Positions 21,577-30,967 of a DNA stretch of 64,000 nt are shown piece after piece; the stretch's first letter is position 1; each line of letters opens with the position of its first letter. The notes beneath the pieces were generated by a model. It saw only the letters and a program-made list of their open reading frames with translations, was not told the origin of the DNA and ran no database searches. A program made the position numbers and the translations under genes. Origin of the DNA: Prochlorococcus marinus XMU1411 (GTDB taxonomy: Bacteria > Cyanobacteriota > Cyanobacteriia > PCC-6307 > Cyanobiaceae); NCBI RefSeq assembly GCF_017696075.1, contig NZ_JAAORI010000003.1:682001-746000 (forward strand). The letters are read 5' to 3'.

Positions 21577-22572
21577 TTATCGGAACATTGAACTAACAGA
21601 ACTTTCTTCATGGATTCTCCATATAGCTTCACCTAGCATATTTGCTACAGACAGTACTTTTAACTGAGGGAAATTTTCTTTAACAAGAACTGGTATGCTA
21701 TTTGTCACAATAACTTGTTCAAATAAATCCTTAGTACTTAATCTTTCATAAGAAGGTGGAGAAAAGACGGCATGTGAAGCACAAGCAAATATTCTTTTAG
21801 CTCCTTCTTTCTTTAATAAATTAGCTCCAGAACAAATTGTGCCTCCTGTATCTATCATATCGTCTATGAGAATAGCTGTCTTTCCTTTAACTTCACCAAT
21901 AACTGTTAAACTTTCAGCGATATTGTGAGCCGATCTTCGTTTATCAATTATAGCCAAGGGGGCATCTTTCATTAATTTTGCAAATGCTCTAGCTCTCGCA
22001 ACTCCTCCTACATCAGGAGATACAACTACAACTTCCTCTAAATTAAGACTTTCTAGATAATCAATTAAAACAGGTGAACCGTAAATATGATCACATGGTA
22101 TATCAAAATAACCTTGGATTTGAGCTGAATGTAAATCCATAGCAAGAACTCTATCAACTCCTGATTTCTCAAGTAGATTAGCAGTGAGTTTCGCAGTTAT
22201 AGACTCTCTTCCTGAAGTCTTTCTATCTGCCCTTGCATATCCAAAATAAGGTATTACGGCAGTTATTTGTCTTGCAGATGCCCTCTTGCATGCATCAACC
22301 ATAATCATGAGTTCCATTAAACTATCGTTTACTGGTGCACAAGTAGGTTGTATGAGGAATACATCGCAGCCTCTAATAGATTGTTGAATCTGAACATAAA
22401 GTTCTCCATCAGCAAATCTTTTAGATATTAAAGGTACATTTTTAATCCCTAAGTATGCTGCGATTTCCTCAGCTAATTCTGGATTTGTTGTTCCACTTAC
22501 TAGCCTTAATCTACTGTTAGTCAGATTAAAATTCGATTCTTTATTCTGCACTGCCGTGATAAAACTTGTCAC
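21577..22572 (-). CDS. prs: Ribose-phosphate pyrophosphokinase
   Basis: This 331-residue class I PRPP synthetase makes 5-phosphoribosyl diphosphate from ribose-5-phosphate and ATP for purine, pyrimidine, histidine, tryptophan and NAD synthesis. It shows the divalent-cation site DLHSAQIQGYFDIP (about residues 141-154), the flexible-loop region with RKTSGRESI, and the PRPP-binding loop ILIDDMIDTGGTI (about 235-247). Length is typical. The divergent malQ lies across a 254-base gap that contains no gene I can support. Confidence 0.97.
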   Translation of the reverse strand: MTSFITAVQNKESNFNLTNSRLRLVSGTTNPELAEEIAAYLGIKNVPLISKRFADGELYVQIQQSIRGCDVFLIQPTCAPVNDSLMELMIMVDACKRASARQITAVIPYFGYARADRKTSGRESITAKLTANLLEKSGVDRVLAMDLHSAQIQGYFDIPCDHIYGSPVLIDYLESLNLEEVVVVSPDVGGVARARAFAKLMKDAPLAIIDKRRSAHNIAESLTVIGEVKGKTAILIDDMIDTGGTICSGANLLKKEGAKRIFACASHAVFSPPSYERLSTKDLFEQVIVTNSIPVLVKENFPQLKVLSVANMLGEAIWRIHEESSVSSMFR

Positions 22573-22826
22573 GAAATTAGCAATTTAAAACTATATCTTT
22601 ATCGTAGTCCTTTATGTGAATTTCGCAAAAGATAATGACTAGATCTTTTCAAAAGTCATATCTCTTAAGAAAAAAATTAAATTTAATTAATAAAAACTAA
22701 AGTTTACCTAGATATTTAAACAAAAAGACTAGGAATAATATTTGTCAAATAAAAAAAATTTGTATATGGTTGAATTTAGAGAATTAAAAACACGTTAAGT
22801 GTAAAGAATCAAAATATATTGAAAAC

Positions 22827-24347
22827 ATGCCTATAGAGTCAATTATTGCAAGAAAATCATGTGGCGTACTAATGCATCCTACATGTATTCCAGGAGGAAG
22901 AGTATGTGGAACTTTTGGGAAAGGAGCTAAAGAGTGGATAAAAAAACTTCATAAGCATGGAATTGAATACTGGCAATTTTTACCTCTTACACCCACTGAC
23001 TCTACAGGTTCTCCATATAGTTCCCCATCTAGTTTTGCACTCAATCCATGGTTTTTGGATATAGATGATTTAATCGAAAAAGGTTTTATCTTCATTTCAA
23101 ATAAAGAAAGTCTAGGGCCAACCAATCAGAAGAAAGATCATTTTGATTTTGATATTGCTGATGACTTAACAAAAAAATTAGGTGTCCTCCTTTTGCAAGG
23201 TTGGAGTTCACAATCTGAAGAAAGAAAAACTAATTTTAACAACTGGATCAGTAGTAATTCTTGGGTTGAAGATTATGCAACATTTGTTGTTATCAGAGAG
23301 GAATTTAATATGTTGCCTTGGTGGGAATGGCCTCAAGAATTTAAAATAAAAAATAACAGTTTCTTAAAATCGTGGATTAAGAAAAAAAGTGAAGAGATAC
23401 TTATTAAAAAATTAATACAGTGGCATCTTGATGCGCAATGGAGTGTCCTTAAAAACTTTGCAAAATCAAGAAATATTAAGCTGATAGGAGATTTACCTTT
23501 TTATGTCTCCAGAGACAGTGCAGATGTGTGGAGTAATAAATCATTATTTTCAATTTTTAAAAATGGAGATTTAATCTTTCAAAGTGGTGTTCCACCTGAT
23601 TATTTTTCATCAACAGGACAATTATGGGGAACCCCAACTTACTTTTGGTCAAAACATAAGAGGACAAATTTCGATTGGTGGAGAAAAAGATTTCAAAGGC
23701 AATTTGAACTTGTGGACATATTGAGATTTGATCATTTCAGGGGTTTAGCTGGTTACTGGAGAGTTAATGGCAGTTCTAAAACGGCAATTATTGGGAAATG
23801 GATAAATTCCCCAGGTAGAACACTATTAAAAAAAGTAAAAAAGGATCTAGGGTGTAACTATTTACCAATTATTGCAGAGGATCTAGGAGTAATAACTCCA
23901 GATGTAGAGAAATTAAGGGAAAAGTTTGAACTACCCGGCATGAAAATATTACAATTCGCTTTTGATGGCAATGAAGATAATCCTTATTTACCTAAGAATA
24001 TTGAGGGAGAAAATTGGGTTGTTTATACAGGTACTCACGACAACTCAACTTCTGTTTCATGGTGGGAAAATTTAGATTATGAATCCAAAAAAAGAATAAA
24101 AGATGAGTATAAATTTTCAGAAAATCCTTCTTGGGATTTAATAGAAATTGGCATGGAGACAAATACTAATCTCTTTATCGCTCCCTTACAAGATCTATTA
24201 TCTCTAGACGATTCAAGTAGATTAAACAAACCCGGAACCACAAAAAATAACTGGAAATGGAAGTTAAATCGTCCTTTAGAAGAAATAGAAGATAATTTAA
24301 AGATTTTTAGTGAGCTAGGAAATAATTCAGGGAGAACTCTAAAGTAG
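22827..24347 (+). CDS. malQ: 4-alpha-glucanotransferase (amylomaltase)
   Basis: This 506-residue GH77 enzyme transfers alpha-1,4-glucan segments between maltodextrins, needed to recycle short chains when glycogen is broken down. The catalytic nucleophile Asp is in LRFDHFRGLAGYW, the acid/base Glu in IAEDLGVITPDV, and the third Asp in YTGTHDNSTSVSWW. The substrate-entry motif SPYSSPSSFALNPW lies near residues 53-66. Length is normal for the bacterial amylomaltase type. It works on the same polymer as the GH57 enzyme at 5191-6774. Confidence 0.96.
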   Translation: MPIESIIARKSCGVLMHPTCIPGGRVCGTFGKGAKEWIKKLHKHGIEYWQFLPLTPTDSTGSPYSSPSSFALNPWFLDIDDLIEKGFIFISNKESLGPTNQKKDHFDFDIADDLTKKLGVLLLQGWSSQSEERKTNFNNWISSNSWVEDYATFVVIREEFNMLPWWEWPQEFKIKNNSFLKSWIKKKSEEILIKKLIQWHLDAQWSVLKNFAKSRNIKLIGDLPFYVSRDSADVWSNKSLFSIFKNGDLIFQSGVPPDYFSSTGQLWGTPTYFWSKHKRTNFDWWRKRFQRQFELVDILRFDHFRGLAGYWRVNGSSKTAIIGKWINSPGRTLLKKVKKDLGCNYLPIIAEDLGVITPDVEKLREKFELPGMKILQFAFDGNEDNPYLPKNIEGENWVVYTGTHDNSTSVSWWENLDYESKKRIKDEYKFSENPSWDLIEIGMETNTNLFIAPLQDLLSLDDSSRLNKPGTTKNNWKWKLNRPLEEIEDNLKIFSELGNNSGRTLK

Positions 24348-24360
24348 AACTTGTTAAAAA

Positions 24361-24855
24361 TTAGTTATCAATGATTTGATTTTCAATATTTTGAATCTCA
24401 ATAACATTTACATTTAAAATAAAGTATCTCTTTAATATAAATATAGTTAGAACTAATATAAAAAAATACAAAAGACTTCCTTGCCATGTATTAATAAGAT
24501 CGAATTTCCTGAACATAAAATCCTTTCCCTTTTTCTTTAAAAAATTTTTTTCTTTAAATGCTAAATTTAATAATGTATTTTTTTTTAATACTAAGCATTC
24601 CTCTAACTTAATTAATATAGATCTTATAAAAGGATACTCTGGCCTAATATTTTTATTATTATTTTCAATAGAGTTTATTATTCGTTCAGGAATTTTTGAA
24701 ATGTATGATAATTCTTGAATTGTAAGGTTTTGTTGAATTCTTGCTTCTTTTACTAACTTTGCAATTTCTAAATATTGGTCAACCAATCCAGGACTAAAAT
24801 CTTTGTTTTTTTTAGACTTTTTATTAAATAAAAAGAGATTTTTCAAAATATTCAT
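24361..24855 (-). CDS. RodZ-like helix-turn-helix membrane protein
   Basis: This 164-residue protein has a Xre/RodZ-type helix-turn-helix at about residues 31-90 (KLVKEARIQQNLTIQELSY onward, with the long-loop pattern of RodZ). A basic Phe/Lys-rich stretch and one membrane helix at about 127-147 follow, and the tail is only about 17 residues. RodZ in other bacteria links MreB filaments to the wall-synthesis machinery; its HTH contacts MreB rather than DNA. The periplasmic domain is almost absent here, a short version often seen in small genomes. Wall or cell-shape involvement is inferred. It lies 100 bases downstream of the ubiB-type gene. Confidence 0.72.
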   Translation of the reverse strand: MNILKNLFLFNKKSKKNKDFSPGLVDQYLEIAKLVKEARIQQNLTIQELSYISKIPERIINSIENNNKNIRPEYPFIRSILIKLEECLVLKKNTLLNLAFKEKNFLKKKGKDFMFRKFDLINTWQGSLLYFFILVLTIFILKRYFILNVNVIEIQNIENQIIDN

Positions 24856-24955
24856 TTAATCTTCCAAAGCTAAATAATCCTTTTACTTCTCATTTTTAGA
24901 ACAATATTTATAGTATTGAAATCATTGATAAGTTTATTAGATATAAATATTAAAA

Positions 24956-26611
24956 TTAAACTGTAGAAATAATATTTTGCACCGCACTTTTTGCGATATT
25001 CAGAGGGCTAAAAGTATCTCTAATTAAAGCTAAAAGTTTTTTCGCATCAGTAAATTCTAATTTTTCATCTTTTATAAGACTTAAAAGTAGATTCTTTCTA
25101 ACTTCAGCTCCTTTTTTACTAACAAATAATTTCAATCCCGCGTTCGCAACAGGTATGAGGTCTGAATTAATATTCTCTGAATCTTTAAATAAAATATTTA
25201 ACAAACTTTCAACTTTTTCTATTTGAATGTGGCCTTTTTTATCAAAAACGACTTCTAAAAGGATTTCTAAAATTTCTTCAGAATTATCGGTCAGTAGTTT
25301 TTTAGCAATATATGGATAAGCTATTTTTAAAATTTTAAATTCAGGATCTAACCTTAGTGCTAAACCTTCTTGACTAACCACGGCTCTTATTATTAAGGCA
25401 AACCTACTTGGAACTCTGAAAGGATAGGAATACATTAGTTTTGAGAATTTATCAGTTACATTTTTAAGATTAAAATTACCAACCTCAGCGCCAAAAGAGC
25501 CTCCCAGAACTTCTTTTAATGGTTCAACAAGTTTTTGAAGATCTTGTTCTTTGGTTAAAAAACCTAATTTCTGGAAATCTTCTGCGAGAAGATAATATTC
25601 TTCGTTTATTATGTGAACAATTGCCTTAATAAGAGTAAGTCTATCTGAATTTGTAATAGTATCCATCATTCCGAAATCAACATAAGCTAAATTCCCACAA
25701 TCTGCATTCCCTCCTTTGAGAGCGAACATATTTCCTGGATGTGGGTCTGCATGAAAATATCCAAATTCAAATAATTGCTGCAGTCCACTGATGACACATG
25801 TTTTTACAAACGAAGAAGGTATTAAGTTATTTTCCTCTAGTAAAGCTCGATCTCTTAACTTAACTCCATCAATCCAAGAAGTTGTGATTACCCTTTTGGA
25901 TGAAAACTGTTTTTCTAATTTAGGAATAAAAATATTTGGGTTTTCTTTGAATAAATTTGCAAACCTCAAAGCATTTTCGGCCTCTTTTTGATAGTCAATT
26001 TCATCAAAAAGTGCCTTACCAAATTCATCTATTATTTCTCCAATTCCAACACCAATATTTAATGGCAAGAGTGGGGATAAAAAAGTTGCTAAAAACCTTA
26101 AGATTACAACATCCCTTCTTATGAGAAAGTATAAATTTGGCCTCTGTACTTTCACAGCTAGATAAGAATTATTTATTTTTGCTTTATAAACTTGACCTAA
26201 GCTTGCTGAAGCAATAGGACTATCTGGAAACTCTTCAAATAATTCATTAGCAGGGGATCCAAGTTCCTCTTCAATGATTTTTAAAGCAATTTTTTGATCA
26301 AATGCTGGGAGGTTATCTTGTAATTTTGTAAGTTCTGTAAGCCAATCTTGTCTAACAAGATCTGGCCTAGTTGAGAGTGCTTGGCCTAATTTAATAAAAC
26401 AAGGTCCTAAATCCGTTATTACATCAAAAAGATATTTCGAGAGATTTTTTTGTACATTTTTATTTTTACTGTTACCTTGAAAAAGTATTCTTAAAAAAAG
26501 AAAAATAAAAGTTAAAAGGATATATAAAACTCTTGGGATAAAAATCCATGGTCTCAAAATCAACCAAAGTAAGTCTTCTTTTGCTGAATATTTCGAATAA
26601 GATCTTTTCAT
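24956..26611 (-). CDS. ABC1/UbiB-family atypical protein kinase
   Basis: This 551-residue member of the ABC1/ADCK/UbiB family begins with a basic region and hydrophobic segments (about residues 14-45). The family's KxGQ signature is seen in IKLGQALSTRPDLVRQDW (about 73-90). ASLGQVYKA is the atypical Ala-rich nucleotide loop, and FHADPHPGNMF carries the catalytic HxDxxxxN with a DFGM metal site. These proteins support prenylquinone synthesis or trafficking in bacteria, plastids and mitochondria; in cyanobacteria plastoquinone or tocopherol-like lipids are plausible targets. The substrate is unknown. It is divergent from the decarboxylase gene at 26676. Confidence 0.92.
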   Translation of the reverse strand: MKRSYSKYSAKEDLLWLILRPWIFIPRVLYILLTFIFLFLRILFQGNSKNKNVQKNLSKYLFDVITDLGPCFIKLGQALSTRPDLVRQDWLTELTKLQDNLPAFDQKIALKIIEEELGSPANELFEEFPDSPIASASLGQVYKAKINNSYLAVKVQRPNLYFLIRRDVVILRFLATFLSPLLPLNIGVGIGEIIDEFGKALFDEIDYQKEAENALRFANLFKENPNIFIPKLEKQFSSKRVITTSWIDGVKLRDRALLEENNLIPSSFVKTCVISGLQQLFEFGYFHADPHPGNMFALKGGNADCGNLAYVDFGMMDTITNSDRLTLIKAIVHIINEEYYLLAEDFQKLGFLTKEQDLQKLVEPLKEVLGGSFGAEVGNFNLKNVTDKFSKLMYSYPFRVPSRFALIIRAVVSQEGLALRLDPEFKILKIAYPYIAKKLLTDNSEEILEILLEVVFDKKGHIQIEKVESLLNILFKDSENINSDLIPVANAGLKLFVSKKGAEVRKNLLLSLIKDEKLEFTDAKKLLALIRDTFSPLNIAKSAVQNIISTV

Positions 26612-26675
26612 TAAAATTAAAAAAAATCAAAAAAGATTACTACGTATCCCATTCTATATATGTCAATAAAACTTT

Positions 26676-28073
26676 ATGAGCATTTCATCTTTTCTAACTA
26701 AAAAGTTTTTAAAATCCTTATTCTTTCCCGCTCATAACAGAGGGGCAGCCTTACCAAAGAAATTAGTGAAGTTATTAAAATATCCACCTGGGTATTGGGA
26801 CTTGCCCGAACTACCAGAAATAGGCTCCCCGCTTTCCCAAAGCGGATTAATTGCTAAATCTCAAAGAGAATTCTCCGACAAATTTGGGGCTAAAGGATGT
26901 TTTTTTGGAGTTAATGGAGCTTCTGGATTAATACAATCAGCAGTAATTGCAATGGCAAATCCAGGCGAAAATATCCTGATGCCTAGAAATGTTCATATAA
27001 GTGTTATAAAAATCTGTGCGATGCAGAATATAAATCCAATATTCTTTGACCTAGATTTTTCTTCAGAAACGGGCCATTACAAACCATTAACAAAAAGCTG
27101 GTTAGAAAATGTATTTAAAAAATTAAATTTTGATGAGAATAAAATTGCAGGGGTTATTCTTGTAAATCCCTCTTATCATGGCTATACAGGAGATTTAGAG
27201 CCTTTAATAGATTGTTGTCATCAAAAAAATTTACCTGTTTTAGTTGATGAAGCCCATGGCTCATATTTCCTTTTTTGTAAAAACCTTAACTTACCAAAAT
27301 CGGCTTTAACGGCAAACGCTGATTTAGTCGTTCACTCTTTGCATAAGTCGCTTAATGGTTTAACTCAAACGGCGGTACTTTGGTACAAAGGGAATCTAAT
27401 AAATGAAGGTAATTTAATCAAAAGTATTAATTTGCTGCAAACTACCAGTCCAAGTTCCTTATTACTTTCTTCTTGTGAAGAGTCCATTAGAGACTGGCTT
27501 AACAAAAAAAGTTTATCAAAATATCAAAAAAGAATTTTAGAAGCAAAAAGTATTTATAAAAAATTAATTCAAAAAAATATTCCTCTCATAGAAACTCAAG
27601 ACCCCTTAAAAATAGTATTAAATACTTCCAAGGCTGGAATTGATGGTTTTACTGCTGATAAATTTTTTTATAGAAATGGCCTTATTGCTGAATTACCAGA
27701 AATGATGACTCTCACTTTTTGCTTAGGATTTGGAAATCAAAAAGATTTTCTTAATTTATTTGAAAATTTATGGAAACAATTATTATTAAATTCCAAAGAA
27801 TCAAAAAGTTTAGAAGTGCTCAAATCGCCCTTTGAATTAGTTCAAGCCCCCGAAATCGAAATTGGAACTGCTTGGAGAAGTAAGACTCGGAGTATTTCTT
27901 TCTCACAATCATTAAATAAAATTTCTGGAGATATTATTTGCCCTTATCCTCCTGGGATACCTCTACTGATTCCTGGCGAAAAAATTGATTTAGATAGGTT
28001 TAATTGGATAAATAATCAAAGTTTATGCAACAAAGATCTGGTAAATTTTAATATAAGAGTCTTAGAAACATAG
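26676..28073 (+). CDS. PLP-dependent Orn/Lys/Arg decarboxylase family protein
   Basis: This 465-residue fold-type I decarboxylase shows the conserved DEAHGSYF (D191 contacts the PLP ring nitrogen) and SLHKSLNGLTQTAVL with the Schiff-base K224. The C-terminal CPYPPGIPLLIPGE is typical of this family. It lacks the N-terminal wing domain of the long inducible E. coli enzymes, so it belongs to the short group seen in Gram-positive and cyanobacterial genomes. Substrate could be arginine, lysine or ornithine, giving polyamine precursors; the sequence does not decide. cdsA begins 9 bases after its stop, so the two are probably cotranscribed. Confidence 0.9.
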   Translation: MSISSFLTKKFLKSLFFPAHNRGAALPKKLVKLLKYPPGYWDLPELPEIGSPLSQSGLIAKSQREFSDKFGAKGCFFGVNGASGLIQSAVIAMANPGENILMPRNVHISVIKICAMQNINPIFFDLDFSSETGHYKPLTKSWLENVFKKLNFDENKIAGVILVNPSYHGYTGDLEPLIDCCHQKNLPVLVDEAHGSYFLFCKNLNLPKSALTANADLVVHSLHKSLNGLTQTAVLWYKGNLINEGNLIKSINLLQTTSPSSLLLSSCEESIRDWLNKKSLSKYQKRILEAKSIYKKLIQKNIPLIETQDPLKIVLNTSKAGIDGFTADKFFYRNGLIAELPEMMTLTFCLGFGNQKDFLNLFENLWKQLLLNSKESKSLEVLKSPFELVQAPEIEIGTAWRSKTRSISFSQSLNKISGDIICPYPPGIPLLIPGEKIDLDRFNWINNQSLCNKDLVNFNIRVLET

Positions 28074-28082
28074 CAATTTCAT

Positions 28083-28940
28083 ATGAGAGTGAAAAGCGGA
28101 TTACTTATAGGAATTTTTGGTTTAATTGTTGTTTTGTTGGGCGGATGGTTTTTTACACTCGCAACTGCTTTGCTTACATATCTAGCATTATTAGAATTTT
28201 TTAGAATGGCAGAATTTAAAGGAATCAGACCAGCTACAAAAACCACATTATTTTCATCCTTTATTATTATAATTTTTACTTATCTTGAGACTATTGGTTT
28301 GCTTGAAGGAGAAATTTCAAATTCAATTTTGCCAATCTGTTCAGTTGGGATATGCACTTGGTTACTTTTGCAACCAAAGCCTGGGACAATTTCAGATATA
28401 GCAGCCTCTATTTTTGGATTATTCTATTTAGGTTTTTTACCTAGTTACTGGATTAAATTAAGGGGATTAGATTCAGTGATAATTAGTTCGAATCAGGATT
28501 TTATATCGTTTGAGAACTTATCAAATACGACAGGACTTCATTTAACTTTAACTTCTTGTTTTTTAATTGTAGCTAGTGATATTGGCTCTTATTTCATTGG
28601 GAAGTCATTTGGTAAAACATCTCTATCTCCAATATCTCCTAGCAAAACTATAGAAGGTTTAATTGGAGGGATATCCTGTTCAACTTTACTAGCAATATTT
28701 TTCGCATTTTTAATGAATTGGGAACATCCAATATTTTTTGGAATAATATATGGAATTTCAATTTCTCTTATGGCATTAGTTGGAGATTTAATTGAATCTA
28801 TGATGAAGAGAGATGCAAAAATAAAAGATTCTGGAACTTTTTTACCGGGACATGGAGGGATTCTTGATAGAATTGACAGTTACATCTTTACTCCATCGGT
28901 TTTGTATTATATTTTTATAATCCTCAAGTATCTTAATTAA
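28083..28940 (+). CDS. cdsA: Phosphatidate cytidylyltransferase
   Basis: This 285-residue polytopic membrane enzyme makes CDP-diacylglycerol from phosphatidate and CTP, the precursor of phosphatidylglycerol, an essential thylakoid lipid. Roughly seven or eight hydrophobic segments are visible. The CDS signature is near the C-terminus: PSKTIEGLIGG, then GDLIESMMKRDAKIKDSG and LPGHGGILDRIDS. Length is normal. It starts 9 bases after the decarboxylase gene and ends 12 bases from the convergent hydrolase gene. Confidence 0.96.
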   Translation: MRVKSGLLIGIFGLIVVLLGGWFFTLATALLTYLALLEFFRMAEFKGIRPATKTTLFSSFIIIIFTYLETIGLLEGEISNSILPICSVGICTWLLLQPKPGTISDIAASIFGLFYLGFLPSYWIKLRGLDSVIISSNQDFISFENLSNTTGLHLTLTSCFLIVASDIGSYFIGKSFGKTSLSPISPSKTIEGLIGGISCSTLLAIFFAFLMNWEHPIFFGIIYGISISLMALVGDLIESMMKRDAKIKDSGTFLPGHGGILDRIDSYIFTPSVLYYIFIILKYLN

Positions 28941-28952
28941 TTAAAAAATCTT

Positions 28953-29852
28953 TTATTCCAAAAAATAATCTTGGATAATTTTACTAGATAATGATGGTAG
29001 ATCTATATGTGGAAGATGACCACAATTTTTCAATCCTACAAAATTTAATTTATCTATTTTTCTTATATTGTTAATCTCTTTTTTTCCAAGAATACGGTCA
29101 TTTTCTCCACATATAGCTTTAATTGGGATATTTTGGATATATTTATGTGTTCCTGCAAACCCGCCACTTTTAGCAAATGATGCAAGCGAATTCCTCCATC
29201 CTTGACAACCTAAATGAATTGAAGCAATTTGCTCTTCCATTTCACCAACACATTCATCTGGGAAAGCAAATGCTTGCCTGCAAAGACTTTTTCTAACCTG
29301 CGGCAATCCAAGAAATGAGGCACCAATTTGGTTAAGAGGAAAAGGAATTCTCTTTGGTTCTCCGAACAACCCAGCGGGAGATAAAAGAATTATCTTATCA
29401 ATAGAATTAGGTAATTCAGAGGCAAGTTTTAAAGCTGTTGAGCCTCCCATAGAGGCACCAATAATTTTTAAATTATTTGTTATTTTTAAGGTCTTAAGAA
29501 GTTCAATTAAATATGAAATTATTTTCGAGGGATTGTATTCATTTGTTGCGCACCTAGGACTAAAACCAAACCCTAACAAATCAGGAATAATAACTTGGAA
29601 ATTTCTTTTTAATGATTGATATATTCTCCTAAACTCTAAAAAACTACTATCAAACCCATGTAGGAGAATTATAGGTTGACCTTTTCCTCCCATAACCACT
29701 GGAAATTTCAAAGAGTTCCAGTTCTCATTGAGTTTAATCCAATTAACATCATTTGCTAGATAAAGACCTAATGGATCCAATAGAGATAATTTGGCACTCT
29801 CAAAAAAATCAATATTTAAATTACTAAGTTGTTCGAAATGGGATTTAGTCAA
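28953..29852 (-). CDS. Alpha/beta hydrolase fold protein
   Basis: This 299-residue hydrolase has the oxyanion HG motif in ILLHGFDSS (about residues 62-70). The nucleophile elbow GASMGGS carries the catalytic Ser near residue 133. A late Asp in CGENDRI and His in NCGHLPHID complete the triad. A cap-like insert follows the elbow strand. The fold covers esterases, haloperoxidases and thioesterases, so the substrate cannot be named. The gene directly follows the glycerol-dehydrogenase-like gene on the same strand (8-base gap). Confidence 0.88.
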   Translation of the reverse strand: MTKSHFEQLSNLNIDFFESAKLSLLDPLGLYLANDVNWIKLNENWNSLKFPVVMGGKGQPIILLHGFDSSFLEFRRIYQSLKRNFQVIIPDLLGFGFSPRCATNEYNPSKIISYLIELLKTLKITNNLKIIGASMGGSTALKLASELPNSIDKIILLSPAGLFGEPKRIPFPLNQIGASFLGLPQVRKSLCRQAFAFPDECVGEMEEQIASIHLGCQGWRNSLASFAKSGGFAGTHKYIQNIPIKAICGENDRILGKKEINNIRKIDKLNFVGLKNCGHLPHIDLPSLSSKIIQDYFLE

Positions 29853-29860
29853 TAATAAAA

Positions 29861-30952
29861 TTATATTTTGATTTTTTGTTTTTCAAAATTTGAAATCACT
29901 TCAACTATATCCTGTTTATCAATTTCAAAAGGCAAGAAGTGAATTTCAGATTTATCTCGACAAGTAAAGTCAGCAATTTTCTCTAAATTGTTATTTTCAA
30001 AAACATTTATTCCAAGTTGTGCAATAGTAGTCGGCAAATTTAATTCTTTCATAAGTATCAATAATTGTTTAATTGATTGATCAGCTAATTTATTATTATT
30101 TTTCATTTCTTCTAGTTTTAATTGCAATAATAATCCAACACCAACAATTTCACCATGTAAGAATTTCTTTGGGGTAATTATCTGAGTAATTGCATTATGA
30201 ATAGCATGTGCTGCAGCTGTCCTACACTTTTCTCCCCCAATACCGCCTACTAATCCTGCTGTAAGTCCACAAGCTTCTATAGTATTTTGCCAAGAAAGAT
30301 TATTTTCAAATTCACCTTTAAATGCTTTCTCACCATCAATTAGTAGTTGATCTCTTAAAACTCTTGATATCTGAATAGCTTGTTGAACAAGACCATCATC
30401 AATTGTTGAGCTTGTTATTGAGGATTCATACCACTTTGCTAAAGCATCAGCTATGCCGCTAGCAAGTGTTCTTGATGGAGCTGTTTTAATAAATTTATGA
30501 TCATATACCAGGATTTTTGGACAAGATCTTAATGCAAAATCCTTTATAAATTGTCCATTTTTTGTATAAATATTTGATAGAGCGGTCCAACCTGCACATG
30601 TAGAGGCACTAAGAGGCACTGTAATACAGGGGATATCAAGAGAATTTGCTATATATTTGCCAGAATCTAGAACTTTGCCGCCTCCAGCTGCGATAACAGA
30701 ATCATGATTATTGTTTAAAATGATATTTTTTACTCTTGTAATATCTTCATAACAACAATCAAATTGTAAATTAGCATAATTAACATTGAGGTTTTGATTT
30801 TTTAAATCAATAAAAATTTTATTTCTCAGGTTAATCGTATTATTACCTCTACCCAAAATTAATGGGCTTTTAGTTAATTTAGTAATTTGGGGTAAAGATT
30901 TTTCCCAAGCATTATTCCCTCTGTATATAGTTTCTGGAGAGATTAATTGCAT
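29861..30952 (-). CDS. Glycerol-dehydrogenase-like metal-dependent alcohol dehydrogenase
   Basis: This 363-residue protein of the iron/zinc-containing dehydrogenase superfamily is closest in pattern to GldA. The NAD-binding GGGKVLDSGKYIA is near residues 91-103, with an SASTCAGWTALSNIY block after it. Metal-ligand candidates are in the DALAKWYESS and KKFLHGEIVGVG segments. GldA oxidises glycerol to dihydroxyacetone, but relatives act on other polyols, so the substrate is open. It sits between clpC (15-base gap) and the hydrolase gene (8-base gap), suggesting the three may be read together. Confidence 0.85.
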   Translation of the reverse strand: MQLISPETIYRGNNAWEKSLPQITKLTKSPLILGRGNNTINLRNKIFIDLKNQNLNVNYANLQFDCCYEDITRVKNIILNNNHDSVIAAGGGKVLDSGKYIANSLDIPCITVPLSASTCAGWTALSNIYTKNGQFIKDFALRSCPKILVYDHKFIKTAPSRTLASGIADALAKWYESSITSSTIDDGLVQQAIQISRVLRDQLLIDGEKAFKGEFENNLSWQNTIEACGLTAGLVGGIGGEKCRTAAAHAIHNAITQIITPKKFLHGEIVGVGLLLQLKLEEMKNNNKLADQSIKQLLILMKELNLPTTIAQLGINVFENNNLEKIADFTCRDKSEIHFLPFEIDKQDIVEVISNFEKQKIKI

Positions 30953-30967
30953 GTTTACTTTGAATAA

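Noticed and set aside
22573-22826. Possible regulatory palindrome ATGACT ... AGTCAT between prs and malQ
   Set aside because: Only 6 bp with a 13-base loop; expected by chance in AT-rich spacers.
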